A stretch of 64,000 nucleotides of DNA from Bog-756 sp963703145 (GCA_963703145.1 OY969793.1:806001-870000); one strand, 5' to 3'; shown: positions 26,011 to 35,202, counted from the stretch's first letter. Numbers and translations are program-made. Notes: generated by a model from the sequence alone, not told the origin.

Positions 26011-27240
26011 CTAGAGACCGACCGGCGCGGATGGCGAGAAGGCCACCGGGATGTGCTTCACGCCGTTGATGAAGTTGGACCGCAGGCGCTGGACCTCGCC
26101 GTCGAGGTGGATGTCGGGCATCCGGTCGAGGAGCCGGTCGAACATGACCCGGATCTCCATGCGGGCCAGGTTGGCACCGAGACAGAAGTGGGGGCCACCC
26201 CCGCCGAAGGCCATGTGGTTGTTCGGGGTCCGCCCGATGTCGAAGGCATTCGGATCCGTGAAGACCGACTCGTCCCGGTTGGCCGAGATGTGCCAGAACA
26301 GCACCTTGTCCCCTTCGGAGATCTTCTGATCACCGATGATCACGTCGGCAGTGGCCTGGCGGCGGAAGTGCATCACCGGCGACACGAAGCGGAGCATCTC
26401 CTCGATGGCCGACGGGAGCAGCGAGCGGTCGGCCTTGAGCCGTGCCCACTGATCGGGGTGGTCGAAGAAGGCCACCATGGCACCCGAGATCAGGTTGCGG
26501 GTCGTCTCGTTTCCGGCCACGGCCAGGAGCATGAAGAACAGGTCCAGCTCGAGCTGGGAGAGCTGGTCTCCCTCGATCTCCGCCTGGGTCAGGACGCTGA
26601 ACAGATCCTCGTGGGGGTCGAGTCGCTTCTTCTCGCACAGCTCGTCGGCGTAGGCGAACAGCTCCATCGACGCCTGGGCGCCGGCCTCAGCCTCAAGCTG
26701 GTACTCGGGATCGTCCGACCCGACCATCCGGTTGGACCAGTCGAAGACCAGGTGACGGTCGTCCTGGGGGACCCCCATCAGATCGGCGATCACCTGCAGG
26801 GGTAGTTCCGCCGAGATCTGCTCCACGAAGTCGGCTGATCCCTGTTCGCACACGGTGTCGAGGATGTTGTCGGTGGACGCGACCACCTTGGCCTCGAGAT
26901 CACGGATCATCCGAGGGGTGAAGCCCTTGTTGACCAGGCGCCGGTAGCGGGTATGCATCGGCGGGTCCATGTTGAGCATCATCATGCGCTGCTGGCCCAG
27001 GACTTCCTCGTCGAAATCGTGGAACAAGGTGGCAGCACGATGGGAGGAGAAGTGCTCGTAGTCGCGGTTGACCGCGACGCAGTCGTCGAAGCGGGTCACC
27101 GACCAGAACCCCTCGGCGAAACCATCGGGATCCGGATGCCACTGCACCGGGAGCTCGCGTCGCAGGTAGGCGAACCAGTCGTGCGGGACGGAGTCGACAA
27201 AGTTGCCGGGATCACACAGATCGATGTCGGTTGCTTCCAT
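26011..27240 (-). CDS. Cytochrome P450, CYP125/CYP142-like steroid hydroxylase
   Basis: 409 residues. I-helix AGNETTRNLISGAM, ExxR in IEEMLRF, and the heme loop FGGGGPHFCLGANLAR with the thiolate Cys are intact. No membrane segment is seen, as expected for bacterial P450s. The AGNETTRN and NGVKHIPVAF regions resemble mycobacterial CYP125, which oxidises the terminal side-chain carbon of cholesterol/cholestenone to C26/27 alcohol and acid. The location fits, since CYP125 heads the igr operon in Mycobacterium and here it is divergent from the same gene set. CYP142 or CYP124 activity is the main alternative. A ferredoxin partner is not in the window. Confidence 0.85.
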   Translation of the reverse strand: MEATDIDLCDPGNFVDSVPHDWFAYLRRELPVQWHPDPDGFAEGFWSVTRFDDCVAVNRDYEHFSSHRAATLFHDFDEEVLGQQRMMMLNMDPPMHTRYRRLVNKGFTPRMIRDLEAKVVASTDNILDTVCEQGSADFVEQISAELPLQVIADLMGVPQDDRHLVFDWSNRMVGSDDPEYQLEAEAGAQASMELFAYADELCEKKRLDPHEDLFSVLTQAEIEGDQLSQLELDLFFMLLAVAGNETTRNLISGAMVAFFDHPDQWARLKADRSLLPSAIEEMLRFVSPVMHFRRQATADVIIGDQKISEGDKVLFWHISANRDESVFTDPNAFDIGRTPNNHMAFGGGGPHFCLGANLARMEIRVMFDRLLDRMPDIHLDGEVQRLRSNFINGVKHIPVAFSPSAPVGL

Positions 27241-27313
27241 GCTGTCTCCCCCGATGGCGGCTGAAACACGCAGGGGAGCGATGGAATGGATCCCCTGGGC
27301 GTGGTGACGTTTC

Positions 27314-27327
27314 TAGAACGTGTATCA
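27314..27327 (+). promoter_or_regulatory. KstR-like operator between the P450 and the chs operon
   Basis: TAGAACGTGTATCA matches the TnnAACnnGTTnnA consensus recalled for the cholesterol repressor KstR at 7 of 8 fixed positions. It sits in the 335-nt divergent region (27241-27575), 74 nt from the P450 start and ~250 nt from chsE2, where no other gene was recognised. Confidence 0.4.
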
Positions 27328-27575
27328 GTTATCATAGGCTGACCCCGCCGGCCCCGGACAACCATCGGGCCGACGACGCAGGTAGCCATGCGGGTACCGG
27401 TTCGGCAATGATGCCGAGGGGAAGCCGTGCAGGACATATGGGGTGGGAGGGCCATTCGGGGCAGTCGGCCCCCGAGCCCTCGGAGTCCGCTCCCGCCGGA
27501 TCGGAGTGTCTGTGGTGGCGACCCCACCGGGCGCCCGATGGATACCAGCCGTCAGAGAGTGGAGGATCACACGTC

Positions 27576-28736
27576 ATGCACCTCGAGGAGACGCCTGAGC
27601 AGCAGGCACTGCGGACGGAACTGCGGGCCTACTTCGCCGACCTGTTGACCGAGGACGTCCGCTATGCGCTGGACTTCGAGCCCGAGGGTGGAGCCACCTT
27701 CCGGGCACTCGTCCGCCAGATGGGCAGTGACGGCTGGCTGGGCATCGGTTGGCCCCAGGAGTACGGCGGCCAGGGTCGTCCGACGAGCGACCAGTTCATC
27801 TTCTTCAACGAGGTCCAGCGGGCACGGGCCCCGTTCCCCTTCGTGACCCTCAACACCGTGGGTCCGATGATCATCGCCCATGGGACCGAACAGCAGAAGA
27901 AGTTCTTCCTCTCGGGCATCCTGGCCGGGGAGATCAACTGCGCCATCGGCTACACCGAGCCCGGGGCCGGCACCGACCTGGCCTCGTTGCGCACCACGGC
28001 CGTGCTCGACGGCGATGAATGGCTGATCAACGGCAACAAGATCTTCACCAGCGGCGCCGATCAGGCCGATTACATCTGGCTGGCTGCCCGCACCGACCCG
28101 GACGCCCCCAAGCACAAGGGGATCTCCATCATCATGGTGCCGACCTCCACGCCGGGGTTCTCCTGCACCCCCATCGTCACGGTGGGGGGCGTGGCCACCA
28201 CCGCCTCGTACTACGACGACGTCCGGGTGCCGCGCTCCGCCCTGGTGGGCGGATTGAACGAGGGGTGGCGGCTGATTACCGGCCAGCTCAACCACGAGCG
28301 GGTCGGCCTGGCCGCGGTCAGCGCCCTGGCCTTCCGCCTGTGGGACGAGGTGGCCCAGTGGGTGGCCGACCAGGAGCTGAGCGAGGTGGCGTGGATCCAA
28401 CAGGACCTGGCCCGCACCTACGCTCTGCTCGAGGCCCAGAAGCTCCTCAACTGGCGGATGACCGCGGCGGTGGCCGACGGCACCCTGGGTCCGGCCGACT
28501 CCTCCTCGGTCAAGGTGTTCGGGACCGAGTCGACGGTGGAGATCTACCGACGCCTGCTCGGCATCGTCGGGGCGGCCGGCTACCTGAGCCCGGGCTCGCC
28601 TGGCGAGGCGCTCCACGGCGAACTCGAGCGGGCCGGCCGACAGGCCCAGATCAACACATTCGGCGGTGGGGTGAACGAGGTCCAGCGGGAGATCCTGGCC
28701 ATGGCCGGACTCGGCATGAAGCGGTCGGCCCGGTGA
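27576..28736 (+). CDS. chsE2: Acyl-CoA dehydrogenase, ChsE2/FadE29-like
   Basis: 386 residues from ATG 27576, with GGAGG 10 nt upstream. The length matches mycobacterial FadE29 (~387), and long segments agree with it as remembered: IGWPQEYGGQG, IGYTEPGAGTDLASLRTTAV, IFTSGADQADYIWLA, WRLITGQLNHERVGL and ITFGGGVNEVQREI (here INTFGGGVNEV). FadE29 pairs with FadE28 in an alpha2beta2 enzyme that dehydrogenates the 3-carbon steroid side-chain CoA ester. It opens a five-gene operon with 1-4 nt overlaps, and its stop overlaps the chsH2 GTG by 4 nt. Cytoplasmic FAD enzyme. Confidence 0.9.
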   Translation: MHLEETPEQQALRTELRAYFADLLTEDVRYALDFEPEGGATFRALVRQMGSDGWLGIGWPQEYGGQGRPTSDQFIFFNEVQRARAPFPFVTLNTVGPMIIAHGTEQQKKFFLSGILAGEINCAIGYTEPGAGTDLASLRTTAVLDGDEWLINGNKIFTSGADQADYIWLAARTDPDAPKHKGISIIMVPTSTPGFSCTPIVTVGGVATTASYYDDVRVPRSALVGGLNEGWRLITGQLNHERVGLAAVSALAFRLWDEVAQWVADQELSEVAWIQQDLARTYALLEAQKLLNWRMTAAVADGTLGPADSSSVKVFGTESTVEIYRRLLGIVGAAGYLSPGSPGEALHGELERAGRQAQINTFGGGVNEVQREILAMAGLGMKRSAR

Positions 28737-29794
28737 CCACCGCCGACACCGCAGCACCCCAGTCGGGGTCGGCTCCTCCCGGGTCACCAGATTCGCTCGA
28801 CGAGCAGCTCCAGACCTTCGTCGGTCAGTCGACGGGGCCGGCCAACCGGGCCCCCGACGCCGTCAACCTGCCCATGATCCGCCACTGGGTCGAGGCCATG
28901 GGAGACCACAACCCGGTCTATGTCGACGACGAGGCGGCCCGCGCCGCAGGGTTCGAGGGGATCATCGCCCCTCCCCAGATGTTGCAGGCATGGATCATGC
29001 GTGGGCTGCGGGCCTCACTGGAGACCGAGGCCGCCCGTGCCCGCGGCGACGCCGGCGGCGATTCGCCCAGCGACCGCATCATGGGCCTGCTCGACGAGCA
29101 CGGCTTCACCTCGGTGGTGGCGACCAACTGTGACCAGCACTATGAGCGGCCCCTCGTGCTCGGCGACCATCTCGAGCTGACCTCGAGCATCGACTCGGTA
29201 TCGGGGGAAAAGCAGACCGGCCTCGGTGTCGGACACTTCATCACCACCAAACTGACCTACACCGACCAGCACGGTGACGTGGTGGCCACCATGCTCTTCC
29301 GCATCCTCAAGTTCAAGCCGCGCCCGAAGGCACCTGTCGCCAATGCGGTGCCGGTAACGCAGCGACCCAAGCGCCCCCGTCCGGCGCTGACCCACGACAA
29401 CCGGTTCTTCTTCGAGGGGGCCAAGGAGCACAAGCTCCTGATCCAGCGGTGCACCAACTGCGGCACGCTCCGTCACCCGCCCCGACCGGCGTGCGGCACC
29501 TGCCGCTCGTTCGACTGGGACACCGTGACGGCCTCGGGTCGGGGCACGGTCTACAGCTACGTGGTCAACCACTATCCCCAGGTGCCGGCGTTCGACTACC
29601 CGCTGGTGGTGGCCCTCATCGAGCTGGAGGAGGGCACCCGCCTGGTCGCCAACGTGGCTGGCATCACCCCCGAGGAGATCGCCATCGGCCTGCCGGTGGT
29701 GGCCGAGTTCGAGGCATTCGACGACGACCTGACCCTGCCGGTGTTCCGACCGGCGCCGGTGGCGCCCGCCACCCCCGATGCGAGGAAGAGCTGA
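28733..29794 (+). CDS. chsH2: ChsH2-like protein: MaoC-type hydratase domain plus DUF35 zinc-ribbon/OB domain
   Basis: 353 residues from GTG 28733 (GTGA overlap). Residues ~25-200 form a MaoC/hot-dog domain (MIRHWVEAMGDHNPVYVDDEAARAAGF, then IIAPPQML). Residues ~225-345 form a DUF35 domain with a four-Cys zinc ribbon (CTNCGTLRHPPRPACGTC) and an OB fold (GRGTVYSYVVNHYPQVPAFDYPLVVALIEL). In Mycobacterium ChsH2 pairs with ChsH1 to hydrate the C17 side-chain enoyl-CoA, and its DUF35 part docks the aldolase Ltp2. It is somewhat longer than Mtb ChsH2 because of an N-terminal extension and linker. Confidence 0.88.
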   Translation: MTTADTAAPQSGSAPPGSPDSLDEQLQTFVGQSTGPANRAPDAVNLPMIRHWVEAMGDHNPVYVDDEAARAAGFEGIIAPPQMLQAWIMRGLRASLETEAARARGDAGGDSPSDRIMGLLDEHGFTSVVATNCDQHYERPLVLGDHLELTSSIDSVSGEKQTGLGVGHFITTKLTYTDQHGDVVATMLFRILKFKPRPKAPVANAVPVTQRPKRPRPALTHDNRFFFEGAKEHKLLIQRCTNCGTLRHPPRPACGTCRSFDWDTVTASGRGTVYSYVVNHYPQVPAFDYPLVVALIELEEGTRLVANVAGITPEEIAIGLPVVAEFEAFDDDLTLPVFRPAPVAPATPDARKS

Positions 29795-30954
29795 TGGATT
29801 TCACCTTCAACGAAGAGCAACTGGCCGTGGCCGAAGCCGTGGACGGCATCTTCAGCGGGCTGGTGACCCCGGACCGGGTCCAGGCCACAGAGGCCACCGA
29901 CGACCGGTTCGACCGTGAGCTGTGGGCCGAGTTGGCCCGAGCCGACCTGCTGGGCCTGGCCCTGCCGACCGAGGTGGGCGGTGGCGGCTACGGCATGGTC
30001 GAGCTGGCCCTGGTGCTCGAGGGACAGGGTCGGTCCGTTGCACCCCTGCCTCTGTGGTCCACGCTGGTCCTCGGCGCGCTGCCGATCGCCGAGTTCGGCT
30101 CCGACGCGCTCGGTGAGAGCCTGTTGCCGGGTGTGGTGGCCGGCACCACCGTGCTCACCGCCGCCCTGGCCGACGTGGCCGGGGACCTGGCCGTGGGCGG
30201 CCCGGGGAAGCCCTCGGTGCTCGGCAAGTCCGACGGGGACGGGGTGGTGCTGTCCGGCACGGCCTTCGCCGTTCCCTTCGCCCATGTGGCCGACCGGGTG
30301 CTGGTCCCGGTGTCCCTCGACGACGGGATCGTGGTGGCCGTGGTCGACCCCCACGCAGCCGGGGCCACCCTCGAGCGGGCGGTGACCACCAACCGCGAGG
30401 TCCATCCTCATCTCCACCTCGATGGTGTCCTGGTATCGGAGGGAGACCTCCTGGCCGGCGGCGACCCGTCCCGGGGGGCAGAGGTCCTCACCTGGATCCT
30501 CAACCGGGCCTGGACCGGACTGTGTGCCATCCAGGTCGGGGTCACCGAGGCCGCCGTGGCCCAGACTGCCGCCTACCTCAACACGCGTGAGCAGTTCGGG
30601 CGACCGCTGTCGACGTTCCAGGGCACCATGCTGCGCGCCGCCGACGCCGCCATCGACACCGAGGCCATCCGGGTCACCATGTGGCAGGCCGCTTGGCGCC
30701 TCGACAACGGGCTGGACGCCGAACTGGCGGTGAGCGTGGCCTCCTGGTTCGCCGCTGAGGCTGGCCAGCGGGCGGTCTTTGCCACCCAGCACCTCCACGG
30801 GGGCATGGGTGCGGACATCTCCTACCCCATCCACCGCTACTTCCTCTGGGGCAAGCAGATCGAGTTGCTGCTGGGCCCACCGAGCGGGCAGCTGGCCCGA
30901 CTGGGCAGCCAGCTGGCGGACCGGCTCCCGGCTGGACGGGAGGTGTCGGCGTGA
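29794..30954 (+). CDS. chsE1: Acyl-CoA dehydrogenase, ChsE1/FadE28-like partner subunit
   Basis: 386 residues from ATG 29794, which shares one base with the chsH2 stop. MDFTFNEEQLAVAEAVDGIF, REQFGRPLSTFQGTMLRAAD and QHLHGGMGADISYPIHRYFLW are typical of the partner subunits of heteromeric steroid acyl-CoA dehydrogenases. The middle domain is divergent from the usual FAD-binding pattern, as in FadE28. It is expected to form the heterotetramer with the first gene of the operon. In Mycobacterium the two subunits are adjacent, whereas here chsH2 lies between them. Confidence 0.85.
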   Translation: MDFTFNEEQLAVAEAVDGIFSGLVTPDRVQATEATDDRFDRELWAELARADLLGLALPTEVGGGGYGMVELALVLEGQGRSVAPLPLWSTLVLGALPIAEFGSDALGESLLPGVVAGTTVLTAALADVAGDLAVGGPGKPSVLGKSDGDGVVLSGTAFAVPFAHVADRVLVPVSLDDGIVVAVVDPHAAGATLERAVTTNREVHPHLHLDGVLVSEGDLLAGGDPSRGAEVLTWILNRAWTGLCAIQVGVTEAAVAQTAAYLNTREQFGRPLSTFQGTMLRAADAAIDTEAIRVTMWQAAWRLDNGLDAELAVSVASWFAAEAGQRAVFATQHLHGGMGADISYPIHRYFLWGKQIELLLGPPSGQLARLGSQLADRLPAGREVSA

Positions 30955-31442
30955 GCGCCCCGTCGGACACACGGACCAACCGGCCCATCACCCTTACCGT
31001 CGACGAGGTGGCCGTGGGTGATGTGCTGCCCGAGTTGGCCATCCCCTTGACCCGTACCCTCATCGTCTCGACTGCCATCGCCTCCCGGGACTACCAGGAC
31101 GTCCACCACGACCCGGTGCTGGCTGAGGAGCGCGGCTCCCCGGACATCTTCATGAACATCTTGTCCACCAACGGCCTGGTCGGCCGGTACGTGACGGACT
31201 GGTCCGGGCCGGGAGCGGTCCTGACCGACGTGAATATCCGCCTGGGCGCGCCGAACTATCCCGACGACACCATGACGCTGACCGGTGAGGTCACGGCCAA
31301 AGAGGACGGCCGAGACGACGACGGTCGGGGAGCGGTGGTCGTCACCCTCCGGGGGGCCAACAGCCTGGGCGACCACGTCACCGGCACGGTGCGCCTGTTG
31401 TTGCCGTCCGGCCCCGGCAGTGGCAGCGGGTCGGCCCGGTGA
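30951..31442 (+). CDS. chsH1: MaoC-like hydratase, ChsH1-like
   Basis: 163 residues from GTG 30951 (GTGA overlap with chsE1). Hot-dog domain with SRDYQDVHHDPVLAEERGSPD, where D47 and H52 have the spacing of the catalytic Asp/His pair of MaoC hydratases. It should supply the active site of the ChsH1-ChsH2 hydratase acting on 3-oxo-pregna-dienyl-carboxyl-CoA-type substrates. The last ~15 residues are Gly/Ser-rich. Its stop overlaps the next GTG by 4 nt. Confidence 0.88.
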   Translation: MSAPSDTRTNRPITLTVDEVAVGDVLPELAIPLTRTLIVSTAIASRDYQDVHHDPVLAEERGSPDIFMNILSTNGLVGRYVTDWSGPGAVLTDVNIRLGAPNYPDDTMTLTGEVTAKEDGRDDDGRGAVVVTLRGANSLGDHVTGTVRLLLPSGPGSGSGSAR

Positions 31443-32626
31443 GCGGCGAGACCCACGCCTTCGCCGGCAACACGGCCATTGTCGGCATCGGTGCCACCGA
31501 GTTCTCCAAGGAGTCGGGCCGCAGTGAGCTCCGACTAGCAGTCGAGGCGGTGGATCTGGCTTTGCGTGATGCCGGCATCGAACCGGCCGAGGTCGATGGC
31601 CTGGTGACCTTCAGCTCCGATACCAATCCGGAGATCGAGATCGCTCGCAGCCTGGGGATGGGTGAGCTGAGCTTCTTCAGCCGCATCCACTACGGCGGGG
31701 GAGCCGGGTGTGGCACCATCCAGCAGGCGGCCATGGCCGTCCAGGCCGGGGTGGCCGACGTGGTGGTCTGCTACCGGGCCTTCAACGAGCGCTCGGGCAA
31801 CCGGTTCGGGACCGGCGTCCAGGACCGAGCACCGGTCCCCAACGCCGAGACCGCCAACTTCGCCTGGTACGCGCCCGTCGGGCTGCTCACGCCGGCCCAG
31901 TGGGTGGCCATGGCCGCCCAGCGGTATCTGCACGTGACCGGGGCCACCTCCGAGGACCTCGGGCGGGTGGCCGTGGCCGACCGGAAGCATGCCGCCACCA
32001 ACCCGAAGGCGTGGTTCTACGAGAAGCCGATCACCCTGGAGGACCACCAGGCCTCCCGCTGGATCGTCGAGCCACTCCACCTCCTCGACTGCTGCCAGGA
32101 GACCGACGGCGGCCAGGCGCTGGTGGTCACGTCACTCGAGCGGGCGCGGGACCTCCCGAGCACGCCCGTGGTCATCGAGGCTGCAGCCCAGGGTGCGGGG
32201 CCGGGCCAGGAGATGATGACGTCCTACTACTACGACGACCTGTGCGGTCTGGGCGAGATGGCAGCCGTGGCCCGCCAGCTGTGGCAGACCTCGGGGTTGT
32301 CGGCGGCCGACATCCAGACCGCCGTGCTGTATGACCACTTCACGCCCTACGTCCTCTACCAGCTCGAGGAGCTCGGCTTCTGCGGCAAAGGTGAGGCCAA
32401 GGACTTCATCCGGGACGGCAACATCGAACTCGGCGGTGGGCTGCCCATCAACACCCACGGGGGCCAGCTCGGCGAGGCCTATCTCCACGGGATGAACGGC
32501 ATCGCCGAGGGCGTCCGCCAGGTCCGGGGGACGTCGGTCAACCAGGTGGCCGACGTCACCCACACGCTGGTCACGGCCGGTACCGGGGTGCCCACCAGCG
32601 GGCTCATCTTGGGCGCTGACAGCTGA
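31439..32626 (+). CDS. ltp2: Thiolase-fold aldolase, Ltp2-like
   Basis: 395 residues from GTG 31439, a lipid-transfer-type thiolase (SCP-x family). FAGNTAIVGIGATEFSKESG begins the fold, GGGAGCGTIQQAAMAVQAG holds the first active-site region, and YDHFTPYVLYQLEELGFCGKGE and NTHGGQLGEAYLHGMNG the later loops. In Mycobacterium Ltp2 is the retro-aldolase that removes propionyl-CoA from the steroid D-ring side chain after ChsH1-ChsH2, in complex with the ChsH2 DUF35 domain. Being last in the same operon fits that role exactly. A weak 5-bp hairpin follows the stop, and 32627-32871 holds no gene that could be supported. Confidence 0.9.
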   Translation: MSGETHAFAGNTAIVGIGATEFSKESGRSELRLAVEAVDLALRDAGIEPAEVDGLVTFSSDTNPEIEIARSLGMGELSFFSRIHYGGGAGCGTIQQAAMAVQAGVADVVVCYRAFNERSGNRFGTGVQDRAPVPNAETANFAWYAPVGLLTPAQWVAMAAQRYLHVTGATSEDLGRVAVADRKHAATNPKAWFYEKPITLEDHQASRWIVEPLHLLDCCQETDGGQALVVTSLERARDLPSTPVVIEAAAQGAGPGQEMMTSYYYDDLCGLGEMAAVARQLWQTSGLSAADIQTAVLYDHFTPYVLYQLEELGFCGKGEAKDFIRDGNIELGGGLPINTHGGQLGEAYLHGMNGIAEGVRQVRGTSVNQVADVTHTLVTAGTGVPTSGLILGADS

Positions 32627-32871
32627 GTTCGAGCTGCCGGGACAAACGAACCCAATCACTCGGCAAGACCGTCCTCACTCTCGACGAGATCGACGCGCCG
32701 TGCACGACCAGCTTGCAGCGATTCGGTGCGGTTTCGCCTTCACTGTAGTGGTGCTCGACACGGCTGGACTGGAGGTCGTGCCCTCGATCCCCAATGTCAC
32801 CAGCTACAGCCACTCGGTCACTTGTCAAAGCAGGTGAGTCGCTTCCGACGGTGCTGAGCTCTGGCCGAGAC

Positions 32872-33138
32872 CTAGTCGTGCTCGACGCGCCAGCGGCGGA
32901 AGAGGTCGGTGAAGTCAGCCAGCGCCTCGTCGCTCAGGTCCTCGGGGTGAAGCGATCCGGTTTCGGCGATGGTGGTGCGCATCTGGGCCAGGTAGGCGGT
33001 GCAGTTGGGGCACGCCCGCAGGTGGGTCTCGAACCGCCGGCGATCTGACCTCGACAGCGATCCCTCCAGGTAGTCGGTGATCAACTCGACCACCTGCTGG
33101 CACACGAGGTCGTGTCGGCGTCGGAGTAGGTGCATCAT
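32872..33138 (-). CDS. Anti-sigma factor with zinc-finger domain
   Basis: 88 residues from the first ATG of an ATGATG pair, overlapping the sigma gene stop by 4 nt. RHDLVCQQVVELITDYLEG and FETHLRACPNCTAYL give the Cys/His/CxxC pattern of the zinc-binding anti-sigma domain (zf-HC2/ZAS), which clamps an ECF sigma factor. No membrane segment follows, so it is a soluble type, possibly sensing redox or metal through the zinc site. Expected to inhibit the product of the overlapping gene. Confidence 0.82.
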   Translation of the reverse strand: MMHLLRRRHDLVCQQVVELITDYLEGSLSRSDRRRFETHLRACPNCTAYLAQMRTTIAETGSLHPEDLSDEALADFTDLFRRWRVEHD

Positions 33139-33731
33139 CGCCCCCTCTCGACGAGTTCGGCCTCGAGCATCGAGCGCATGCGGCTCCGGCCCCGGTGGAG
33201 GAGAACCCGCTGGTTGCCCTCGCTGATGCCCAGCACACTGCACACGTCCTCGCTGGCCAGACCTTCCACGTCCCGGAGCACGACGATCTCCCGCTGGCGC
33301 GGTGGCAGGTCATCGAGCGCGTGGCCGAGGATGGTTCCCCAGGTGGCGGCCACCAACCGGTCGTCGACGTCGGATTCCCAAGGCACAACGGGTTGAGCCC
33401 AGGCGCCTGTGGCGTCGAACCGGTCGGGGTCGACGGCGGGCTCGCCCTCGTCGAAGGAGTACGAGCGCGGCTCACGCACCCCAGCGGTTCGGGCCCGGTT
33501 GATCAAGATGCGGAACAGCCACGTCTTGAACGAGGATCGGCCTTCGAACCGGTCGACCCCCCGGACCACGCCCATCCAGGTCTCCTGGACGGCCTCCTCG
33601 GCCACGGCGTCGCTCGGCACATAGGAGCGAGCCAGTCGCAGCAGCGACGTGTTGTATCGGTTCACGAGGGCCACGAACGCCACCTCGTCGCCGGCCCGCA
33701 ACCGGGCGAGGAGTTCGACGTCGGGCTCCAT
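33135..33731 (-). CDS. ECF-type RNA polymerase sigma factor
   Basis: 198 residues from ATG 33731; the frame continues upstream to 33815 but adds only Pro/Asp-rich residues over a repeat. Region 2 reads EVAFVALVNRYNTSLLRLARSYV and EEAVQETWMGVVRGVDRFEGRSSFKTWLFRI, and region 4 LDDLPPRQREIVVLRDVEGLASEDVCSVLGISEGNQRVLLHRGR. A ~45-residue linker separates them and there is no region 1 or 3. It is translationally coupled to its anti-sigma factor. The upstream region carries a 13-bp direct repeat and a TGTAACG inverted pair shared with the divergent secreted protein gene, which may be its target. Confidence 0.88.
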   Translation of the reverse strand: MEPDVELLARLRAGDEVAFVALVNRYNTSLLRLARSYVPSDAVAEEAVQETWMGVVRGVDRFEGRSSFKTWLFRILINRARTAGVREPRSYSFDEGEPAVDPDRFDATGAWAQPVVPWESDVDDRLVAATWGTILGHALDDLPPRQREIVVLRDVEGLASEDVCSVLGISEGNQRVLLHRGRSRMRSMLEAELVERGR

Positions 33732-33776
33732 GACCTGAAGCGTAGGCCCAGGCGCGCCGCGGTGGACGTCAGCACA

Positions 33777-33807
33777 CGGTGGGTCGTCACGAGGCGGTGG
33801 GTCGTCA
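33777..33807 (-). repeat. Two 13-bp direct repeats upstream of the sigma gene
   Basis: CGGTGGGTCGTCA at 33777-33789 and again at 33795-33807, an 18-nt period, 46-76 nt before the chosen sigma start. Possible regulator site; it would be coding only if the longer start at 33815 were used. Confidence 0.5.
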
Positions 33808-33882
33808 GCGACCATGTTCGTGACATGAACTTCCTTGGCGCAGCTGAGAAAACACCCCTGTAGTCACCGCGGCCACCCATGG

Positions 33883-33943
33883 CGTTACACGGATCGTTCC
33901 ACGGGCTCGGCACCGGCGGTCATCGGATGTGCCAACTGTAACG
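33883..33943. promoter_or_regulatory. Inverted TGTAACG pair, candidate divergent ECF promoters
   Basis: CGTTACA (33883-33889) and TGTAACG (33937-33943) point outward toward the sigma gene and the beta-propeller gene. Each could be a -35 element of an ECF promoter, with GGTGAC-like and GGACAG-like sequences ~16 nt further on. Confidence 0.3.
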
Positions 33944-34023
33944 ACCCAGTGCGGAAGGGGACAGAGGAGTGTCCCAACCCTTGCGAACAACCGGTCACGA
34001 ACGACCGGCATTGAGGAGTGCCC

Positions 34024-35178
34024 ATGAAACGAATCAACACGTTGACGGCGGCAGCCGGAGCGGCTGTGGCCGCCCTCTGCCTCCCGGTCGTGGCAGCCGG
34101 GACCGCCGGAGCCGACCAGCCGTCCGGCCACGGTGACCCCTCTGACAGTGCCGCCGTCTTCGTGCAGACCAATGACATGAGCGGCAACCAGATCGTCTCC
34201 TATACCTACTCCGGCCACGAGGGCCTCCGCCAGGTCAGCCGGGTCGGAACCGGCGGACGCGGCGTTGCCCTTACGGGCGCGGTCGTTGACGATCTGGCCT
34301 CCCAGGGCGGGTTGGCCTCAGACCCTGCCCAGCACCTGCTCGTGGCGGTCAACGGCGGGTCCAACACGATCACCGAGTTCCGCACCGTCGGCCCCTACGT
34401 CGGATTCCGGGGGGTCACGGCCTCGGGTGGGACGACCCCGGTGAGCGTCGCAGTCCGTGGTGACCTGATCTACGTGCTGAATGCCGGTGGAGCCGGTGAG
34501 GTCCAGGGCTTCTACGCCGACACGTTGCGTCCGATCCCCGGCAGTGCCCGCTCGCTCGGCCTGACACCGGGACTCACGCCGCAATTCCTCAACACCCCCG
34601 GTGAGATCGGGTTCAGCCCCAGCGGCCGCCAGCTGGTGGTCACCACCAAGGCCAACACCAGCGATATCGACGTCTTCGCGGTGGGGTCGTCGGGCTCGCT
34701 GTCGTCGCCCACGGTTAACCCCTCGGCCACCCCGGTTCCGTTCGGCTTCACCTTCGACCGGTTCGGCCACCTCGTGGTGACTGAGGCCGGCACTAGCGCA
34801 GTGACCAGCTATGCCGTCAATCCCACCACCGGGGTCCTCACCAGGCTCGGTTCGCTGACCGATGGCCTGGCCGCGCTGTGCTGGGTGACCGGCACCGGCG
34901 AGGGCCTCTTCTTCGGCTCCAACGCCGGCAGTGCAGCCGTGACGGCCTACACGGTGGGCGCCAGCGGCCAACCTGTCGAGCTCGGTGCCACGAAGACCGA
35001 TGCCGGGCCGATCGACCTGGCCACCTCACCGGACGGCTCGGCACTGTTCGTGGAGACCGGCGGCAGCGATCTGGTCGACTCCTTCGCCGTCACACCCTCA
35101 GGCACACTCCGACCCACGGGTACCGCGGCCCCCGAACTCCCCGGTCACTCGGGCCTCGAGGGCATCGCCGTCGGCTAG
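34024..35178 (+). CDS. Secreted beta-propeller (lactonase-like) protein
   Basis: 384 residues from ATG 34024, with GAGGAG ~6 nt upstream. MKRINTLTAAAGAAVAALCL, then PVVAAGTAGA, is a Sec signal peptide. The mature part has repeating blade motifs (HLLVAVNGGSNTITEF, GDLIYVLNAGGAGEVQGFY, GRQLVVTTKANTSDIDVF, HLVVTEAGTSAVTSY, ALFVETGGSDLVDSF), like 6-phosphogluconolactonase/YncE-type seven-bladed propellers. Enzymatic activity is not shown, and many secreted relatives bind surface partners. It is divergent from the ECF sigma operon and may be under its control. Confidence 0.8.
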   Translation: MKRINTLTAAAGAAVAALCLPVVAAGTAGADQPSGHGDPSDSAAVFVQTNDMSGNQIVSYTYSGHEGLRQVSRVGTGGRGVALTGAVVDDLASQGGLASDPAQHLLVAVNGGSNTITEFRTVGPYVGFRGVTASGGTTPVSVAVRGDLIYVLNAGGAGEVQGFYADTLRPIPGSARSLGLTPGLTPQFLNTPGEIGFSPSGRQLVVTTKANTSDIDVFAVGSSGSLSSPTVNPSATPVPFGFTFDRFGHLVVTEAGTSAVTSYAVNPTTGVLTRLGSLTDGLAALCWVTGTGEGLFFGSNAGSAAVTAYTVGASGQPVELGATKTDAGPIDLATSPDGSALFVETGGSDLVDSFAVTPSGTLRPTGTAAPELPGHSGLEGIAVG

Positions 35179-35202
35179 CCCGTCGGCATCGGTGGGCCTC
35201 GC

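Noticed and set aside
27567..28787. 406-codon minus-strand frame opposite chsE2
   Set aside because: Shadow frame; the + strand product aligns along its length with FadE29-type dehydrogenases.
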